A DNA stretch of 13,875 bases from CALZFJ01 sp051878575 (GCA_051878575.1 JBJEKJ010000030.1:1-13875); one strand, 5' to 3'. Positions 1-8,506 are shown, counted from the first letter of the stretch. The notes: a model not told the origin generated them from the letters alone. Numbers and translations are program-made.

Positions 1-158
1 ATCCGAAACCCGGTGCCGACGCGAAGAGAATTATTTGGGAAATCTCGAGAATGGAAAAACCAACTACAGATTTTAGTCTTACAATTGAGCATTTGGGGCG
101 ACATGAGTATACCGACGAGTACATTGCGCTCACGAAGGCATTCTACCTTAATATGTAG
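1..158 (+). CDS. trmN6: tRNA1(Val) (adenine(37)-N6)-methyltransferase, C-terminal fragment
   Basis: Only the last 52 codons are present; the reading frame begins at base 3 and the gene runs off the left edge. The visible C-terminus includes a KRIIWE strand and ends YTDEYIALTKAFYLNM. This resembles, from memory, the end of the YfiC/TrmN6 family of SAM-dependent methyltransferases, whose members typically end in a Y-T-x-x-(F/Y)-x-A-L-T-x-x-F-Y-L-x-(M/L) segment. Those enzymes methylate A37 of tRNA-Val. The SAM-binding and NPPY motifs would lie outside the window, so the call rests on the tail alone. Its stop codon lies 35 bases before a strong two-way terminator shared with the convergent barrel gene. 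Confidence 0.68.
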   Translation, partial: PKPGADAKRIIWEISRMEKPTTDFSLTIEHLGRHEYTDEYIALTKAFYLNM

Positions 159-192
159 TCTTTCTTATCGACAATAATTATAAAGCACCAAC

Positions 193-236
193 CATAAAAA
201 TAGCGGACTCCGACATCGGAACCCGCTATTTTTATG
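193..236. terminator. Bidirectional rho-independent terminator
   Basis: A 14-bp perfect stem (193-206 with 223-236, core AAAAATAGCGG/CCGCTATTTTT) encloses a 16-base loop that can itself fold (TCCG/CGGA). The A-run on one side and the T-run on the other make it a terminator in both directions. It separates the convergent trmN6 fragment and the DUF5723-like gene. Confidence 0.85.
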
Positions 237-271
237 CAGAGTATGTATCTAAAGTATCTACGATTCTTGTT

Positions 272-1633
272 TTAGAAATTGAAACTCAATCCCATGCCGA
301 CATTCAGCTTTGCAGCATTGACGGGGATAAACTGCTTGCTGTATTTTGCCAACAAATAGTCACCACCAATGAAGAAGTTGACAGCTTTTGGATGGAAATT
401 AAGCACTGCACCCACCGAACCACGCACATTCGACATAGAGCCGTTGATAGCGGCATTGAACCAACGAGCCGGACGGAAGTTGGCAGTCAGCATTGCCTCA
501 GTCCAAATTTTAGGAGCGCCCAATCGCATCGAAGCCAACAATCCGAATGAAATCTTATTGTTCAGCAATGAATATTCACCGGCAGCTCTGATAGTGGTGT
601 AGAGGAAAGTCGACTTACTCTTCTTGCCGTCGTCGCTATATTTTACGAGTCCCTTCAAATTGTCCCACACCTCATCGGCTGCATCATCGAAGCTATTTGA
701 GCCATCGGGCTTATCCTCCTCGGCAATATTGTCGAATCCGCTGAACTCAAAAGTGTTGTACTTATTTGAGGCATTCGAGCAATTGCTCCAGTTTATAAAT
801 CCCAAGTCAGTTACCGCAAGCGACACGGTAGCTTCATTGTTGATTTTATACACAGCACCAAGATCGATGGCACCACCATATCCTGCCACGCCGAAATTGT
901 CGAAATCCACATCGGTAATCTCGCCCGTATGGTCGGTTATGAGATTCATTCCCTTGCTGGCAATCAACGAGCTTTTCTGAGTAATCATCCATCGTCTATC
1001 CGACATCTGAATTTTCACATCATCGGCATGCGCCTCGGCGTAAGCACCGCCCACGAGCACTTTCAACTTGGCTCCCACACTCAATTTATCGTTAATTTTG
1101 CGGGCATGTCCCAAAGCGAGCTCCACATAGTTCATTGACTTTGCGGCGACGTCGGAAAAGTCATATTCAGTCAAACCCGACATATTCTGGCCTTCTTTCA
1201 AGAACGTGAACAACGTCTTAGGCAAATAGACTCCCGATCTGCTTCTCACCGACAAACCAATGGTGTTGGTACCATTCCATGCGTTGAATCCCACTGTGAT
1301 AATATTCAAGTCGACATTAGCCTCCACTATATTCGATTCCTTGAATTTCTTCAAAGCGTCCTCACTGGAAATACTCTCATGCATGAAAGTCACCATTTCG
1401 TTACCTCTTGGCGTCATCACAGCCCCCAGTCCGATGTTGGAGTTGGCACTTACGCTCAAATTACCAAGAGCGGGAAAAGTGACAAAGCCTTTGTCGCTCG
1501 TAAAGGCAGGGTTCAAAGTGTGGCGCTGGTTGTTCCCGTCAAGGAAGTACAGGGAATGAAGCGTCTGCGCATCAGCTACCACGGCAACAGCCATCATGGC
1601 CATTACATATATTGATTTCTTCAGTAGTTTCAT
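272..1633 (-). CDS. DUF5723-like outer-membrane beta-barrel protein
   Basis: This 453-residue protein has a signal peptide (residues 1 to about 23, K-rich start, hydrophobic core, cleavage after ADA-Q). The mature start TLHSLYFLDGNNQRHTLNPAF carries the 'lNPAf' signature seen near the N-terminus of DUF5723/PorV-like barrels. The remainder is rich in alternating polar and apolar strands, and the chain ends in a strand finishing with Phe (GMGLSFNF), as expected for a BamA-dependent outer-membrane barrel. It starts 10 bases after the stop of the upstream lipoprotein gene, so the two are very probably co-transcribed and may act together at the outer membrane. The substrate or partner cannot be read from the sequence. 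The start is supported by the signal peptide and by the upstream bases TTTAGAGAT, identical to those before its operon partner. Confidence 0.8.
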   Translation of the reverse strand: MKLLKKSIYVMAMMAVAVVADAQTLHSLYFLDGNNQRHTLNPAFTSDKGFVTFPALGNLSVSANSNIGLGAVMTPRGNEMVTFMHESISSEDALKKFKESNIVEANVDLNIITVGFNAWNGTNTIGLSVRSRSGVYLPKTLFTFLKEGQNMSGLTEYDFSDVAAKSMNYVELALGHARKINDKLSVGAKLKVLVGGAYAEAHADDVKIQMSDRRWMITQKSSLIASKGMNLITDHTGEITDVDFDNFGVAGYGGAIDLGAVYKINNEATVSLAVTDLGFINWSNCSNASNKYNTFEFSGFDNIAEEDKPDGSNSFDDAADEVWDNLKGLVKYSDDGKKSKSTFLYTTIRAAGEYSLLNNKISFGLLASMRLGAPKIWTEAMLTANFRPARWFNAAINGSMSNVRGSVGAVLNFHPKAVNFFIGGDYLLAKYSKQFIPVNAAKLNVGMGLSFNF

Positions 1634-1643
1634 ATCTCTAAAA

Positions 1644-3347
1644 TTATAAAGTTAACTTAATTCCATTTGGTATTTTCGCAATAATGTCCTTTACAATCAA
1701 ATATTGGTCGGAACGCAGTGTCATGTTGTTGTTGGAGTTGGCAGCTTCAACCGTATATTGTATACGGTCGAGTCTTTTAAAATAGCCGTCTTTCAACTGA
1801 GACAACTTGATTTCAATCTTTGATTCCTTAACTGAATTGTTATCGGCACCGGCAATATTGCATTTATCGAGATTCACCTTTATACCATCGTCGATAGAGT
1901 TTCCGCTTCTGTCAAATAGTTTGACGCTTGCCTTCATGTTTGCAGGTATTGAAGTCTCTACCGTAGCCTCGACATAAATCTCATTGGCATCAACCTTATC
2001 CAATACGTCGAACAAGTCTTCCTTAAGTCCATCAATGTCATCGACATACTCAATCTCCATCTTCGAGAACGAGAATGGGATAGCCACATCATATTTTGCG
2101 TTGATTGTATAGCTCTTGCCCAAACCCACCATCTGTTCATGGCTTGTGCTGAGTAACTTGATATCCTCTGGTGAGTTAATCTCAAACTTATCAGGGATAA
2201 ACTCAAAGAGCATCGGCAACTTCTCAACAAGAATGTCGGCGCCCGGCTTGTTGCTAATAAGCAAGACGTTATTACCCGGTCTGGCATTGATGTCGACTTC
2301 CACATTCTCCGACTTCCTGCCATCATCCTTCAACGACATGAAACCGAGCGACAAATCCCATGCGATATTCAGCGGGTTGTCAAGGCTCAAGGTGAAATTC
2401 ACCTCATTTGGAGTAAATGAAGAACTGCCGTTTTTCAAGAAATCAGGAATATCGTTGATGGTAATCACCTCGTTGATATTGGCATCGGTGTGGAACTCAC
2501 CCGACACTTCGCTTATACCAACGGCTCCGGCGGCCTTGTACTCAAACGCAAGAGGGACCGACGTAATTTGCGGAATTCCGCTAACCGACACCTCAATATC
2601 GGCCGAAAGTGAGAGCTTCTCATTCAGTTTCAAGTATTTATTTCCCATATTGCCAACTATGTAGCTGTCCTGACTATCGTTGGGAATATCAATGTAATTG
2701 AAAGGTATCTCAATGGTCACTTTCTTTGTGTCCGACTTCAGAACTATATCTGTACCTTGCCTATACACATTTCCGCCTCCCACGAGATTAAGTATCTGCG
2801 GGAAATTTATGGTGAAATTCTTAAGTTTGACATAGTCGATGCCCGTTGGCCACGCCTTGCTGTCGATATAAAGCGACAGATATGTGGTGGAATTCGACAA
2901 ATTTGCCCTGAAGAACTTGTCTACCTCGTTCGGCAACTTGGCGTTTACGTTATATGGGTCAGACTCGATCGACAGCTTGTCGAGGTTGAGCACCAAGTTG
3001 GAGCTTCTTGTCATTGGAGCGCTAAAAGTGCTTGGAATCGTGATGTTGTAGGAGCCGATTGAAGGTGTAATGTTGACCGATACCGAGGTAAGCTCTACGG
3101 TCGACGAAGTTGATCCACTCGTAATCACCTCATACACGGAGTTGTCTCCGGGCAAAATAGTCTCCGACTCCTTAATAATTCTACTCAATTCCACTTTTGT
3201 GGTCTTACCCACAGGAACACTAAAATAATTACCCACCTTCATATCGGTGTTAATATCCTTCGATAAATCATACTCATTATCGCAGGATACAAGACTTCCC
3301 GACACGGCGATGGCTACACCGTAAATTAATACTCTAAAATTGTTCAT
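1644..3347 (-). CDS. Large lipoprotein of unknown function, partner of the DUF5723-like barrel
   Basis: This 567-residue protein begins with a lipoprotein signal peptide ending in the lipobox LVSC (Cys22). The mature start CDNEYDL is acidic just after the Cys, which fits the Bacteroidetes export signal for surface lipoproteins. The next segment (KVGNYFSVPVGKTTKVELSRII) resembles a motif that recurs at the start of large Bacteroidales lipoproteins. The rest is beta-strand rich with repeated polar/apolar alternation and no catalytic motif that I recognise. It is the first gene of a two-gene operon with the barrel protein, under a clear promoter at 3422-3452. A surface-exposed partner or plug for the barrel is a reasonable guess but unproven. 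Confidence 0.75.
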   Translation of the reverse strand: MNNFRVLIYGVAIAVSGSLVSCDNEYDLSKDINTDMKVGNYFSVPVGKTTKVELSRIIKESETILPGDNSVYEVITSGSTSSTVELTSVSVNITPSIGSYNITIPSTFSAPMTRSSNLVLNLDKLSIESDPYNVNAKLPNEVDKFFRANLSNSTTYLSLYIDSKAWPTGIDYVKLKNFTINFPQILNLVGGGNVYRQGTDIVLKSDTKKVTIEIPFNYIDIPNDSQDSYIVGNMGNKYLKLNEKLSLSADIEVSVSGIPQITSVPLAFEYKAAGAVGISEVSGEFHTDANINEVITINDIPDFLKNGSSSFTPNEVNFTLSLDNPLNIAWDLSLGFMSLKDDGRKSENVEVDINARPGNNVLLISNKPGADILVEKLPMLFEFIPDKFEINSPEDIKLLSTSHEQMVGLGKSYTINAKYDVAIPFSFSKMEIEYVDDIDGLKEDLFDVLDKVDANEIYVEATVETSIPANMKASVKLFDRSGNSIDDGIKVNLDKCNIAGADNNSVKESKIEIKLSQLKDGYFKRLDRIQYTVEAANSNNNMTLRSDQYLIVKDIIAKIPNGIKLTL

Positions 3348-3421
3348 ATCTCTAAATTTTGTTATTCGTCACATCTACTTGTCTGTCACTATTATTTAAT
3401 GACAATCAATATACATTTTCA

Positions 3422-3452
3422 CAAAGATACGGTTTTTATTTAAATATACAAA
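3422..3452 (-). promoter_or_regulatory. Promoter of the lipoprotein/DUF5723-like operon
   Basis: On the minus strand, TTTG (3452-3449), a 19-base spacer, then TATCTTTG (3429-3422) matches the Bacteroidetes primary sigma consensus TTTG-N19-TAnnTTTG exactly. Transcription would begin near 3416, leaving a leader of about 70 bases before the ATG at 3347. Confidence 0.8.
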
Positions 3453-3524
3453 ATTTTCCAATAATTTATTTGTTGTAAAAAGTGCTACAACAGCATTTTG
3501 CCACGCAACGCACACAATTATAAC

Positions 3525-3540
3525 TAATTAATATTAATTA
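3525..3540. repeat. 16-bp perfect AT-only palindrome between divergent promoters
   Basis: TAATTAATATTAATTA is its own reverse complement. It lies between the two divergent promoters, about 50-65 bases upstream of the predicted rightward start site. It could be an operator, but such AT-rich palindromes also arise by chance in AT-rich spacers. Confidence 0.4.
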
Positions 3541-3553
3541 CGGTCGAAACCGA

Positions 3554-3583
3554 TGTGTGATTTAAACTTTTTGCGTATATTTG
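3554..3583 (+). promoter_or_regulatory. Promoter of the Tyr/His-rich protein gene
   Basis: TATATTTG (3576-3583) is a good TAnnTTTG element. The upstream element is weak (TGTG at 3554-3557, spacer 18). The predicted transcript start near 3590 lies downstream of an in-frame TTG at 3581, which argues that translation begins at the ATG at 3620. Confidence 0.55.
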
Positions 3584-3619
3584 TGTCTAATATCAAAACG
3601 AACTAAAACGACTACGATT

Positions 3620-4726
3620 ATGAGAAACAGATTGTTGATATTATTGGGTGTTGTCGGCTTGAGTTCCACAACTGTTGCATTGGCACAAGATTTTGACGAT
3701 ATATATTTCGACAGCTCGAAGAAAGTGAAAAAGGAGGCGCGGACCATCGTAAAAGAGGAATCGGCCCCTGTTGTCGATACTTCAGTAGCGACACAAGCAA
3801 AGAACTACATTGAGGAGCGCGACGTGGACGAGTATAACCGCCGCGGCAGCTATTATGCTGATAACGACACATCGACGTCCTATGGTGCCCGGTCAGAGGC
3901 AGCCGACTCGGCCTACAATAGCGAATCATTTGTGTACACCGATAGAATCAAGCGGTTCCACAATCCCACAGTTGTAATCGAATCAAGTGATCCCGACATT
4001 GTCGACCTATATGTCTACACTCGTCCAAGTGTGAACATTGTAGTTGGCACGCCTACCTACTATAGCCCGTTTGGCACATTCGCAGTAGGCTACTACAGAC
4101 CATGGTCATGGGGATTTTATGATCCTTGGGATCCATTTGATTACTGGAGATTCACTCCCTACTACTATTCCTACGCATGGCATTACCCGCATTACTACCA
4201 TTCATACTGGCATCATGCCATTCCGCACTGGGGACATGGATGCGTGCCGTATTACGGATGGAGCGGACATTCACACTACAATCCTGTAAGATATTATGGT
4301 GGCGACCGTGGCAGCCGCCGTCCTGTAGGCTCAAGCATAAACCGGGGAACACAGACGGTGAACCGTGGAAATGTAACACGGACCGGCCGTATAGGCAATG
4401 TGGTGTCAAATCGTCAGGGAGTGGGCGGAACACGCGGCAACACTACCACCAACCGTGTGACACGCGGCAACGTCACTACAATTGACCGCCAATCTAATGG
4501 CTCCACGTCCAATCGTGGCACGAGCACCATCTACCGTCGGCCAAGCACAAACAACAGCAACGTCAGCCGGGAGACTCAACGCAGCTCGCAGCGCGTGTAC
4601 AACAGCGAGACATCACGCAGCTACAATAGCGGTAGCAGTTTCTCGTCGGGCAGAAGCTCGGGCTTCTCGGGCGGCTCACGCAGCAGTTCTTCTAATGGAG
4701 CAAGAGGTGGGGGACATCGCCGATAG
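3620..4726 (+). CDS. Secreted Tyr/His/Trp-rich protein with Gly/Arg/Ser low-complexity tail
   Basis: This 368-residue protein has a signal peptide cleaved after about residue 23 (VALAQ, then DFDDIYFD). A moderately conserved-looking N-terminal part contains VDEYNRRGSYY and a FVYTDRIKRFHNPTVVI segment. Residues about 147-230 are extremely rich in Tyr, Trp, His and Pro (for example YYYSYAWHYPHYYHSYWHH). Residues about 236-310 hold degenerate RGN(V/T)T repeats, and the last 60 residues are Ser/Gly/Arg-rich, ending GGGHRR. I recall similar secreted proteins in Bacteroides and Prevotella lying just upstream of OmpP1/FadL-like genes, which is also the order here. The function is unknown; cell-surface association or metal/aromatic ligand binding are speculations. 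The ATG at 3620 is chosen because the signal peptide starts there and the promoter covers the upstream TTG. Confidence 0.72.
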   Translation: MRNRLLILLGVVGLSSTTVALAQDFDDIYFDSSKKVKKEARTIVKEESAPVVDTSVATQAKNYIEERDVDEYNRRGSYYADNDTSTSYGARSEAADSAYNSESFVYTDRIKRFHNPTVVIESSDPDIVDLYVYTRPSVNIVVGTPTYYSPFGTFAVGYYRPWSWGFYDPWDPFDYWRFTPYYYSYAWHYPHYYHSYWHHAIPHWGHGCVPYYGWSGHSHYNPVRYYGGDRGSRRPVGSSINRGTQTVNRGNVTRTGRIGNVVSNRQGVGGTRGNTTTNRVTRGNVTTIDRQSNGSTSNRGTSTIYRRPSTNNSNVSRETQRSSQRVYNSETSRSYNSGSSFSSGRSSGFSGGSRSSSSNGARGGGHRR

Positions 4727-4831
4727 TCTTCGCGGCATTTGTCGCTACGATATATATTTACTTTGACACTTTATACCGACAATGGCAAAAATAATTTGCT
4801 TTAGTATACTTATTTATCAGAATATTGAATT

Positions 4832-6475
4832 ATGAAAATGGACTTTAAACAAATAGTTGCAATTACATTCACCGCTATACCACTATTGGCTGGGGCACAA
4901 GGAGCTACCGACGTATTCAAGATGTCGCAGAACGAGCTTCGGGGGACCGCGCGGTTCATGTCGATGGCAGGCGCGTTCGGCGCATTGGGAGGCGATCTCT
5001 CGGTTCTTGACCAAAATCCGGGCGGAATAGGCGTGTATCGCAGCTCGGATATAGGCATAACGGTGGATTTCGACTCTCAATCGGCAAATGAGAAGATCAC
5101 ACACACCACGACTAATCAATTCAAGGTGACTTGCAACAACTTTGGATATATAGGAGCGATGAAACTCGATTCCGATGTAATGCCAAATATAAATTGGGGA
5201 ATATCCTATAGCCGCCCAATGTCGTTCAACAGGCATTATTCGGGACATATCAACCAGCTCAGGTCCTCGCTTTCCAATTATATAGCCAATTATACGAACG
5301 ATGAGAGATGGGCATCTGCCGACCTTGACAATAGAAATCCAAATAAGTTTGACCCATATTACGAGACCAATGCCCCCTGGATGAGTATTCTGGCTGCGAA
5401 CAACTACCTTATCAATCCAAATAGCAATGACTTCTTCCACGGACTTTTCAACAGCAACTCGACAGGATCGGGAGAATATGACGTGGAGGAAACTGGAGGC
5501 GTCGACCAGTTCAACATCAATTGGGGCGGAAACATAGCGAATATCGTATACTGGGGAATGGGATTCGGCATCACGAATCTCGACTATAAGGCCACCACAT
5601 ATTATGGGGAGTCGATTGACAACGCACAAATCAGGCACTATAAGGACCACAAAGACCAGCAAGCCACAATTCCCGGCTATGCCGAATATGGTGTGGTCAA
5701 CAGCCTTCACACTTATGGAAGCGGCTGCAATTTCAAACTCGGAGTGATCGTGAAACCCATCAACGAGTTCAGAATAGGATTATCATTCCACACTCCCACA
5801 TATTACTCGCTGAAAGACGAGTCGATAGCCTACGTGAGCGCCGAGTACACGCCCGACATAGACTATGACGCCAATATAGTTCAATGCAACGACAGAACAA
5901 ATCAAGGATATTTGGGCGAATTCTGGTACAAGATTCGCACTCCGTGGAGATACATAGCAAGCGCTGCCGCCGTAATAGGCGGAAAGGGTATTCTAAGTTT
6001 CGACTATGAGCGTCAGGACTATAGCGGCATAGAGTATCGTGATGATAACGGACGACTTGACCTTACTACCAAGACCGACATCAAGAACTATTACAAAGAC
6101 ATCAACATATATCGTGTGGGTGCGGAATATCGCATTACGCCGCAATTCAGCATTCGAGCCGGATATTCTTTCCAAGAATCACCGGTGACCGACCGCGCTC
6201 TCAATGGCGATGAGGCAATATACACCGGCTCAACCACACCGGCATATATCTTCGACAAATCCACGCAATACATCACAGCCGGAATTGGCTACAGATACAA
6301 GAATTTCTATGCCGATATGGCATACGTACACAAGCAGAGGGACTCGGAGTATCATGCTTTCTCACCGTACACACATGTCGGTGAATTCGGCGAAAGCACT
6401 TTCATTGAGTCACCTACAGCACAACTTACCGAGAAGAGCAACAAGGTGGTTGTGACTCTCGGCGTTAGATTCTAA
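4832..6475 (+). CDS. OmpP1/FadL/TodX-like outer-membrane transport protein
   Basis: This 547-residue protein has a signal peptide (cleavage near LLAGAQ-G). It is followed by the family's N-terminal signature GTARFMSMAGAFGALGGDL and then QNPGGIGVYR, equivalent to the 'A-x-GGAF-A-x-GGD-L-S-x-x-x-x-NPAG' stretch of FadL-type barrels. The rest shows beta strands and ends in Phe (VVVTLGVRF), the usual barrel end. FadL relatives move hydrophobic compounds across the outer membrane; Bacteroidetes members are often labelled hemin receptors, but no ligand can be assigned here. It follows the Tyr/His-rich gene by 105 bases in the same direction. That gap has only an imperfect promoter (TTTG at 4738, TTACTTTG at 4758), so co-transcription or a weak own promoter are both possible. 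A second ATG lies at 4838. Confidence 0.85.
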   Translation: MKMDFKQIVAITFTAIPLLAGAQGATDVFKMSQNELRGTARFMSMAGAFGALGGDLSVLDQNPGGIGVYRSSDIGITVDFDSQSANEKITHTTTNQFKVTCNNFGYIGAMKLDSDVMPNINWGISYSRPMSFNRHYSGHINQLRSSLSNYIANYTNDERWASADLDNRNPNKFDPYYETNAPWMSILAANNYLINPNSNDFFHGLFNSNSTGSGEYDVEETGGVDQFNINWGGNIANIVYWGMGFGITNLDYKATTYYGESIDNAQIRHYKDHKDQQATIPGYAEYGVVNSLHTYGSGCNFKLGVIVKPINEFRIGLSFHTPTYYSLKDESIAYVSAEYTPDIDYDANIVQCNDRTNQGYLGEFWYKIRTPWRYIASAAAVIGGKGILSFDYERQDYSGIEYRDDNGRLDLTTKTDIKNYYKDINIYRVGAEYRITPQFSIRAGYSFQESPVTDRALNGDEAIYTGSTTPAYIFDKSTQYITAGIGYRYKNFYADMAYVHKQRDSEYHAFSPYTHVGEFGESTFIESPTAQLTEKSNKVVVTLGVRF

Positions 6476-6508
6476 GCACTTGCGAAATAAGGCGCGTATA
6501 ACAACAGC

Positions 6509-6554
6509 AAAAAAGCAGTCCTGCCCCAAATCAATGTGGCAGGACTGCTTTTTT
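6509..6554. terminator. Bidirectional rho-independent terminator
   Basis: A 17-bp perfect stem (6509-6525 with 6538-6554: AAAAAAGCAGTCCTGCC and its complement) with a 12-base loop. The stem carries a six-base T-run on the 3' side in either direction. It ends both the rightward FadL-like gene and the leftward aromatic operon. Confidence 0.93.
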
Positions 6555-6604
6555 CACTATGCGAAAGCGGCATAATTTGCCCTTATGCACTATTCCACAG
6601 CCGT

Positions 6605-7378
6605 TTACTTCAAGTTGGCCCTCACATCGTCAAGGAAGGACTTCATCGCCACTGCATCGCGATTGACGACAATATCGCGCAAAGTCGATAGCCTTTGCTG
6701 TATTTTGTCGAGCTGCTCGGGAGTGTGTGGATTGAAAAGTATTTCCTGAAGCAGGAAATCGTCCTCCGACATCAGACCGCGGGCAATAGCCATGTGACGC
6801 TTGAATGTGGTGCCCGGCGCATCCTGATGTCTCATCACACTGCCAAACACGAGTGTGCTCGCAAATGGAATCGAAAGAGAAAAAGCAATAGTCTCGTCGT
6901 GCTCCTCGAAGGAGTATTCACACACGTTCAGATGCAGGCTGTTGTATAAATCGCGGAAAAAGACCTTGCCGAGATGATCGCTCTCGGTGATTATAATCGC
7001 ATTCTCGCTTGAGAGATTGCTGAGTGACGCAAACGTGGGGCCAAACATCGGGTGAGTGCTTACAAACGGATGCCCGCACGACTTGTAAAACTCAGGCAGG
7101 CCCGTCTTCACCGATGCAATGTCCGACAAGATGCAATTATCGGGCAAATGTGGAATCACCTTGTTGAAGGCATCGATAGTATACTTCACCGTCACCGCAT
7201 TTATGAGAAGCTCCGGCTTGAACGTCTCAATCTCCTCGTAGGTAGTGAAGCGCTGCGCATTGAAGGTGAAGCGAAGACGCTGTTTGTCGACCTCAAAGAC
7301 GGCCACCTCATGGTCAAAGCTGAGCAAGTCGCAGAAAAACGAGCCCATTTTGCCGGCGCCAAGAATAAGAATCTTCAT
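6605..7378 (-). CDS. tyrA: Prephenate dehydrogenase
   Basis: The enzyme oxidatively decarboxylates prephenate to 4-hydroxyphenylpyruvate, the committed step to tyrosine, in the cytoplasm. The 257-residue chain begins with a Rossmann nucleotide-binding motif GAGKMG (residues 7-12). It contains the catalytic-His motif STHPMFGPT (His109) and the mostly helical C-terminal half of TyrA. There is no ACT or chorismate mutase domain, so this is the short, stand-alone form. I chose the ATG at 7378 because the Rossmann strand starts there and GGGAGG lies just upstream. A longer frame from 7399 would overlap the preceding gene. It is the last gene of the aromatic operon, 10 bases after the DAHP synthase-chorismate mutase gene, and is followed by a strong terminator. 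Confidence 0.92.
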   Translation of the reverse strand: MKILILGAGKMGSFFCDLLSFDHEVAVFEVDKQRLRFTFNAQRFTTYEEIETFKPELLINAVTVKYTIDAFNKVIPHLPDNCILSDIASVKTGLPEFYKSCGHPFVSTHPMFGPTFASLSNLSSENAIIITESDHLGKVFFRDLYNSLHLNVCEYSFEEHDETIAFSLSIPFASTLVFGSVMRHQDAPGTTFKRHMAIARGLMSEDDFLLQEILFNPHTPEQLDKIQQRLSTLRDIVVNRDAVAMKSFLDDVRANLK

Positions 7379-7388
7379 GTCCCTCCCG

Positions 7389-8462
7389 TTATTTAGCACG
7401 ATTGTTGAATACCTCGATTTGCTGTCGTACCGACTCTTCGTGAATCGACACCAACACGTCTTTCATAAACTCACCACTCATTCCCATCTCCTCGGCAAGT
7501 TTGATGCGCGATTTCAGGATGTCGCCATAGCGGTCGGTCTGCACAATCTGCATGCTATGTTCCTTTTTGTATTGACCAATCTCGCGCGACACACGCATTC
7601 GCTTGTTAAGAATCTCAAGCAGCTCATTGTCGATTTGGTCGATCTGCTGACGCAGCAATGTAAGGTTCTCGGTAGTTTGTTTCGTGTCGCGTATCACGAG
7701 CATATTAAGTATATAGTTCAACACATCGGGGGTAACTTGCTGGCTCTTGTCGCTCCAAGCGCAATCAGGGTCGCAATGCGACTCAATAATCAAGCCATCG
7801 AAACCCATATCCATAGCCTGCTGCGCGATAGGAGCCACAAGCTCACGCTTTCCGCCAATGTGCGACGGATCGCAGAAAATTGGCAAATTAGGGAAGCGAC
7901 GACGAAGCTCAATCGGAATGTGCCATTGAGGCATATTGCGATATAGATGCTTGCCATAGGAACTGAATCCGCGGTGAATAGCTCCTAATTTCTTGATTCC
8001 CGCATTATAAATGCGCTGCATAGCTCCAATCCACAGCTCCAAATCGGGGTTTACCGGGTTCTTAACCAGAACCACCGTGTCGGCACCCACGAGCGCGTCG
8101 GCAATTTCCTGCATTGCGAAAGGATTGGCCGACGTACGCGCGCCTATCCACAGAATGTCGACTCCGGCTGCAAGAGCGGCCTCAACATGGGCCTTGTTGG
8201 CAACCTCAGTAGCCACATACATTCCGGTGATTTCCTTAACCTTCTTCAGCCATTCAAGGCCTTCCACTCCAACGCCCTCAAAGCCACCCGGCTTTGTGCG
8301 AGGTTTCCATATTCCAGCACGGAATATCTTTATACCATTGGCGGCAAGGTCCTTGGCAGTAGCCAGAACCTGCTCCTCAGTCTCGGCGCTACATGGACCG
8401 GCAATAATCATCGGTTTCTTGCTGCCTATACCGGGCAAAATAATTGATTCTAAATTCTCCAT
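7389..8462 (-). CDS. aroF: Bifunctional DAHP synthase / chorismate mutase (AroQ type)
   Basis: This is a 357-residue fusion. Residues 1 to about 260 are a type I-beta (KDO8P-synthase-like) DAHP synthase joining PEP and erythrose 4-phosphate. Visible motifs are IAGPCSAE with metal ligand Cys24, KPRTKPGGFEG (53-63), GAIHRGFSSYG (160-170), CDPSHIGGKRE with His201, and IIESHCDPD with Glu227. Residues about 265-350 form an AroQ chorismate mutase helix bundle (LRQQIDQIDNELLEILNKR with Arg271 and Arg288, then YKK and DRYGD). Such fusions are established in Bacteroidetes, including Porphyromonas gingivalis, where the mutase domain also confers feedback control. The ATG at 8462 matches the family's usual start. 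A GTG at 8510 that overlaps the previous stop would add 16 hydrophobic residues not expected in this family. It supplies prephenate for both flanking branch enzymes. Confidence 0.95.
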   Translation of the reverse strand: MENLESIILPGIGSKKPMIIAGPCSAETEEQVLATAKDLAANGIKIFRAGIWKPRTKPGGFEGVGVEGLEWLKKVKEITGMYVATEVANKAHVEAALAAGVDILWIGARTSANPFAMQEIADALVGADTVVLVKNPVNPDLELWIGAMQRIYNAGIKKLGAIHRGFSSYGKHLYRNMPQWHIPIELRRRFPNLPIFCDPSHIGGKRELVAPIAQQAMDMGFDGLIIESHCDPDCAWSDKSQQVTPDVLNYILNMLVIRDTKQTTENLTLLRQQIDQIDNELLEILNKRMRVSREIGQYKKEHSMQIVQTDRYGDILKSRIKLAEEMGMSGEFMKDVLVSIHEESVRQQIEVFNNRAK

Positions 8463-8506
8463 ATCGATTGAGTTTATAATTGTCAAAAAAATAATAACGG
8501 TTTGGT

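Noticed and set aside
3581..3619. In-frame TTG start for the Tyr/His-rich protein at 3581
   Set aside because: It lies inside the -7 promoter element and upstream of the predicted transcript start; the signal peptide begins at the ATG at 3620.
4386..4726. RGN/Ser-rich coding region as a possible DNA repeat array or CRISPR
   Set aside because: The repeats are degenerate at base level, in frame, and lack uniform spacers; they are low-complexity protein sequence.
4883..5710. A 275-codon open frame on the minus strand inside the FadL-like gene
   Set aside because: It is fully antisense to a well supported barrel gene, has no recognisable domain or promoter, and looks like a by-product of codon bias.
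7245..7946. A 233-codon open frame on the plus strand across tyrA and the DAHP synthase fusion
   Set aside because: It is antisense to two certain enzymes and has no family features.
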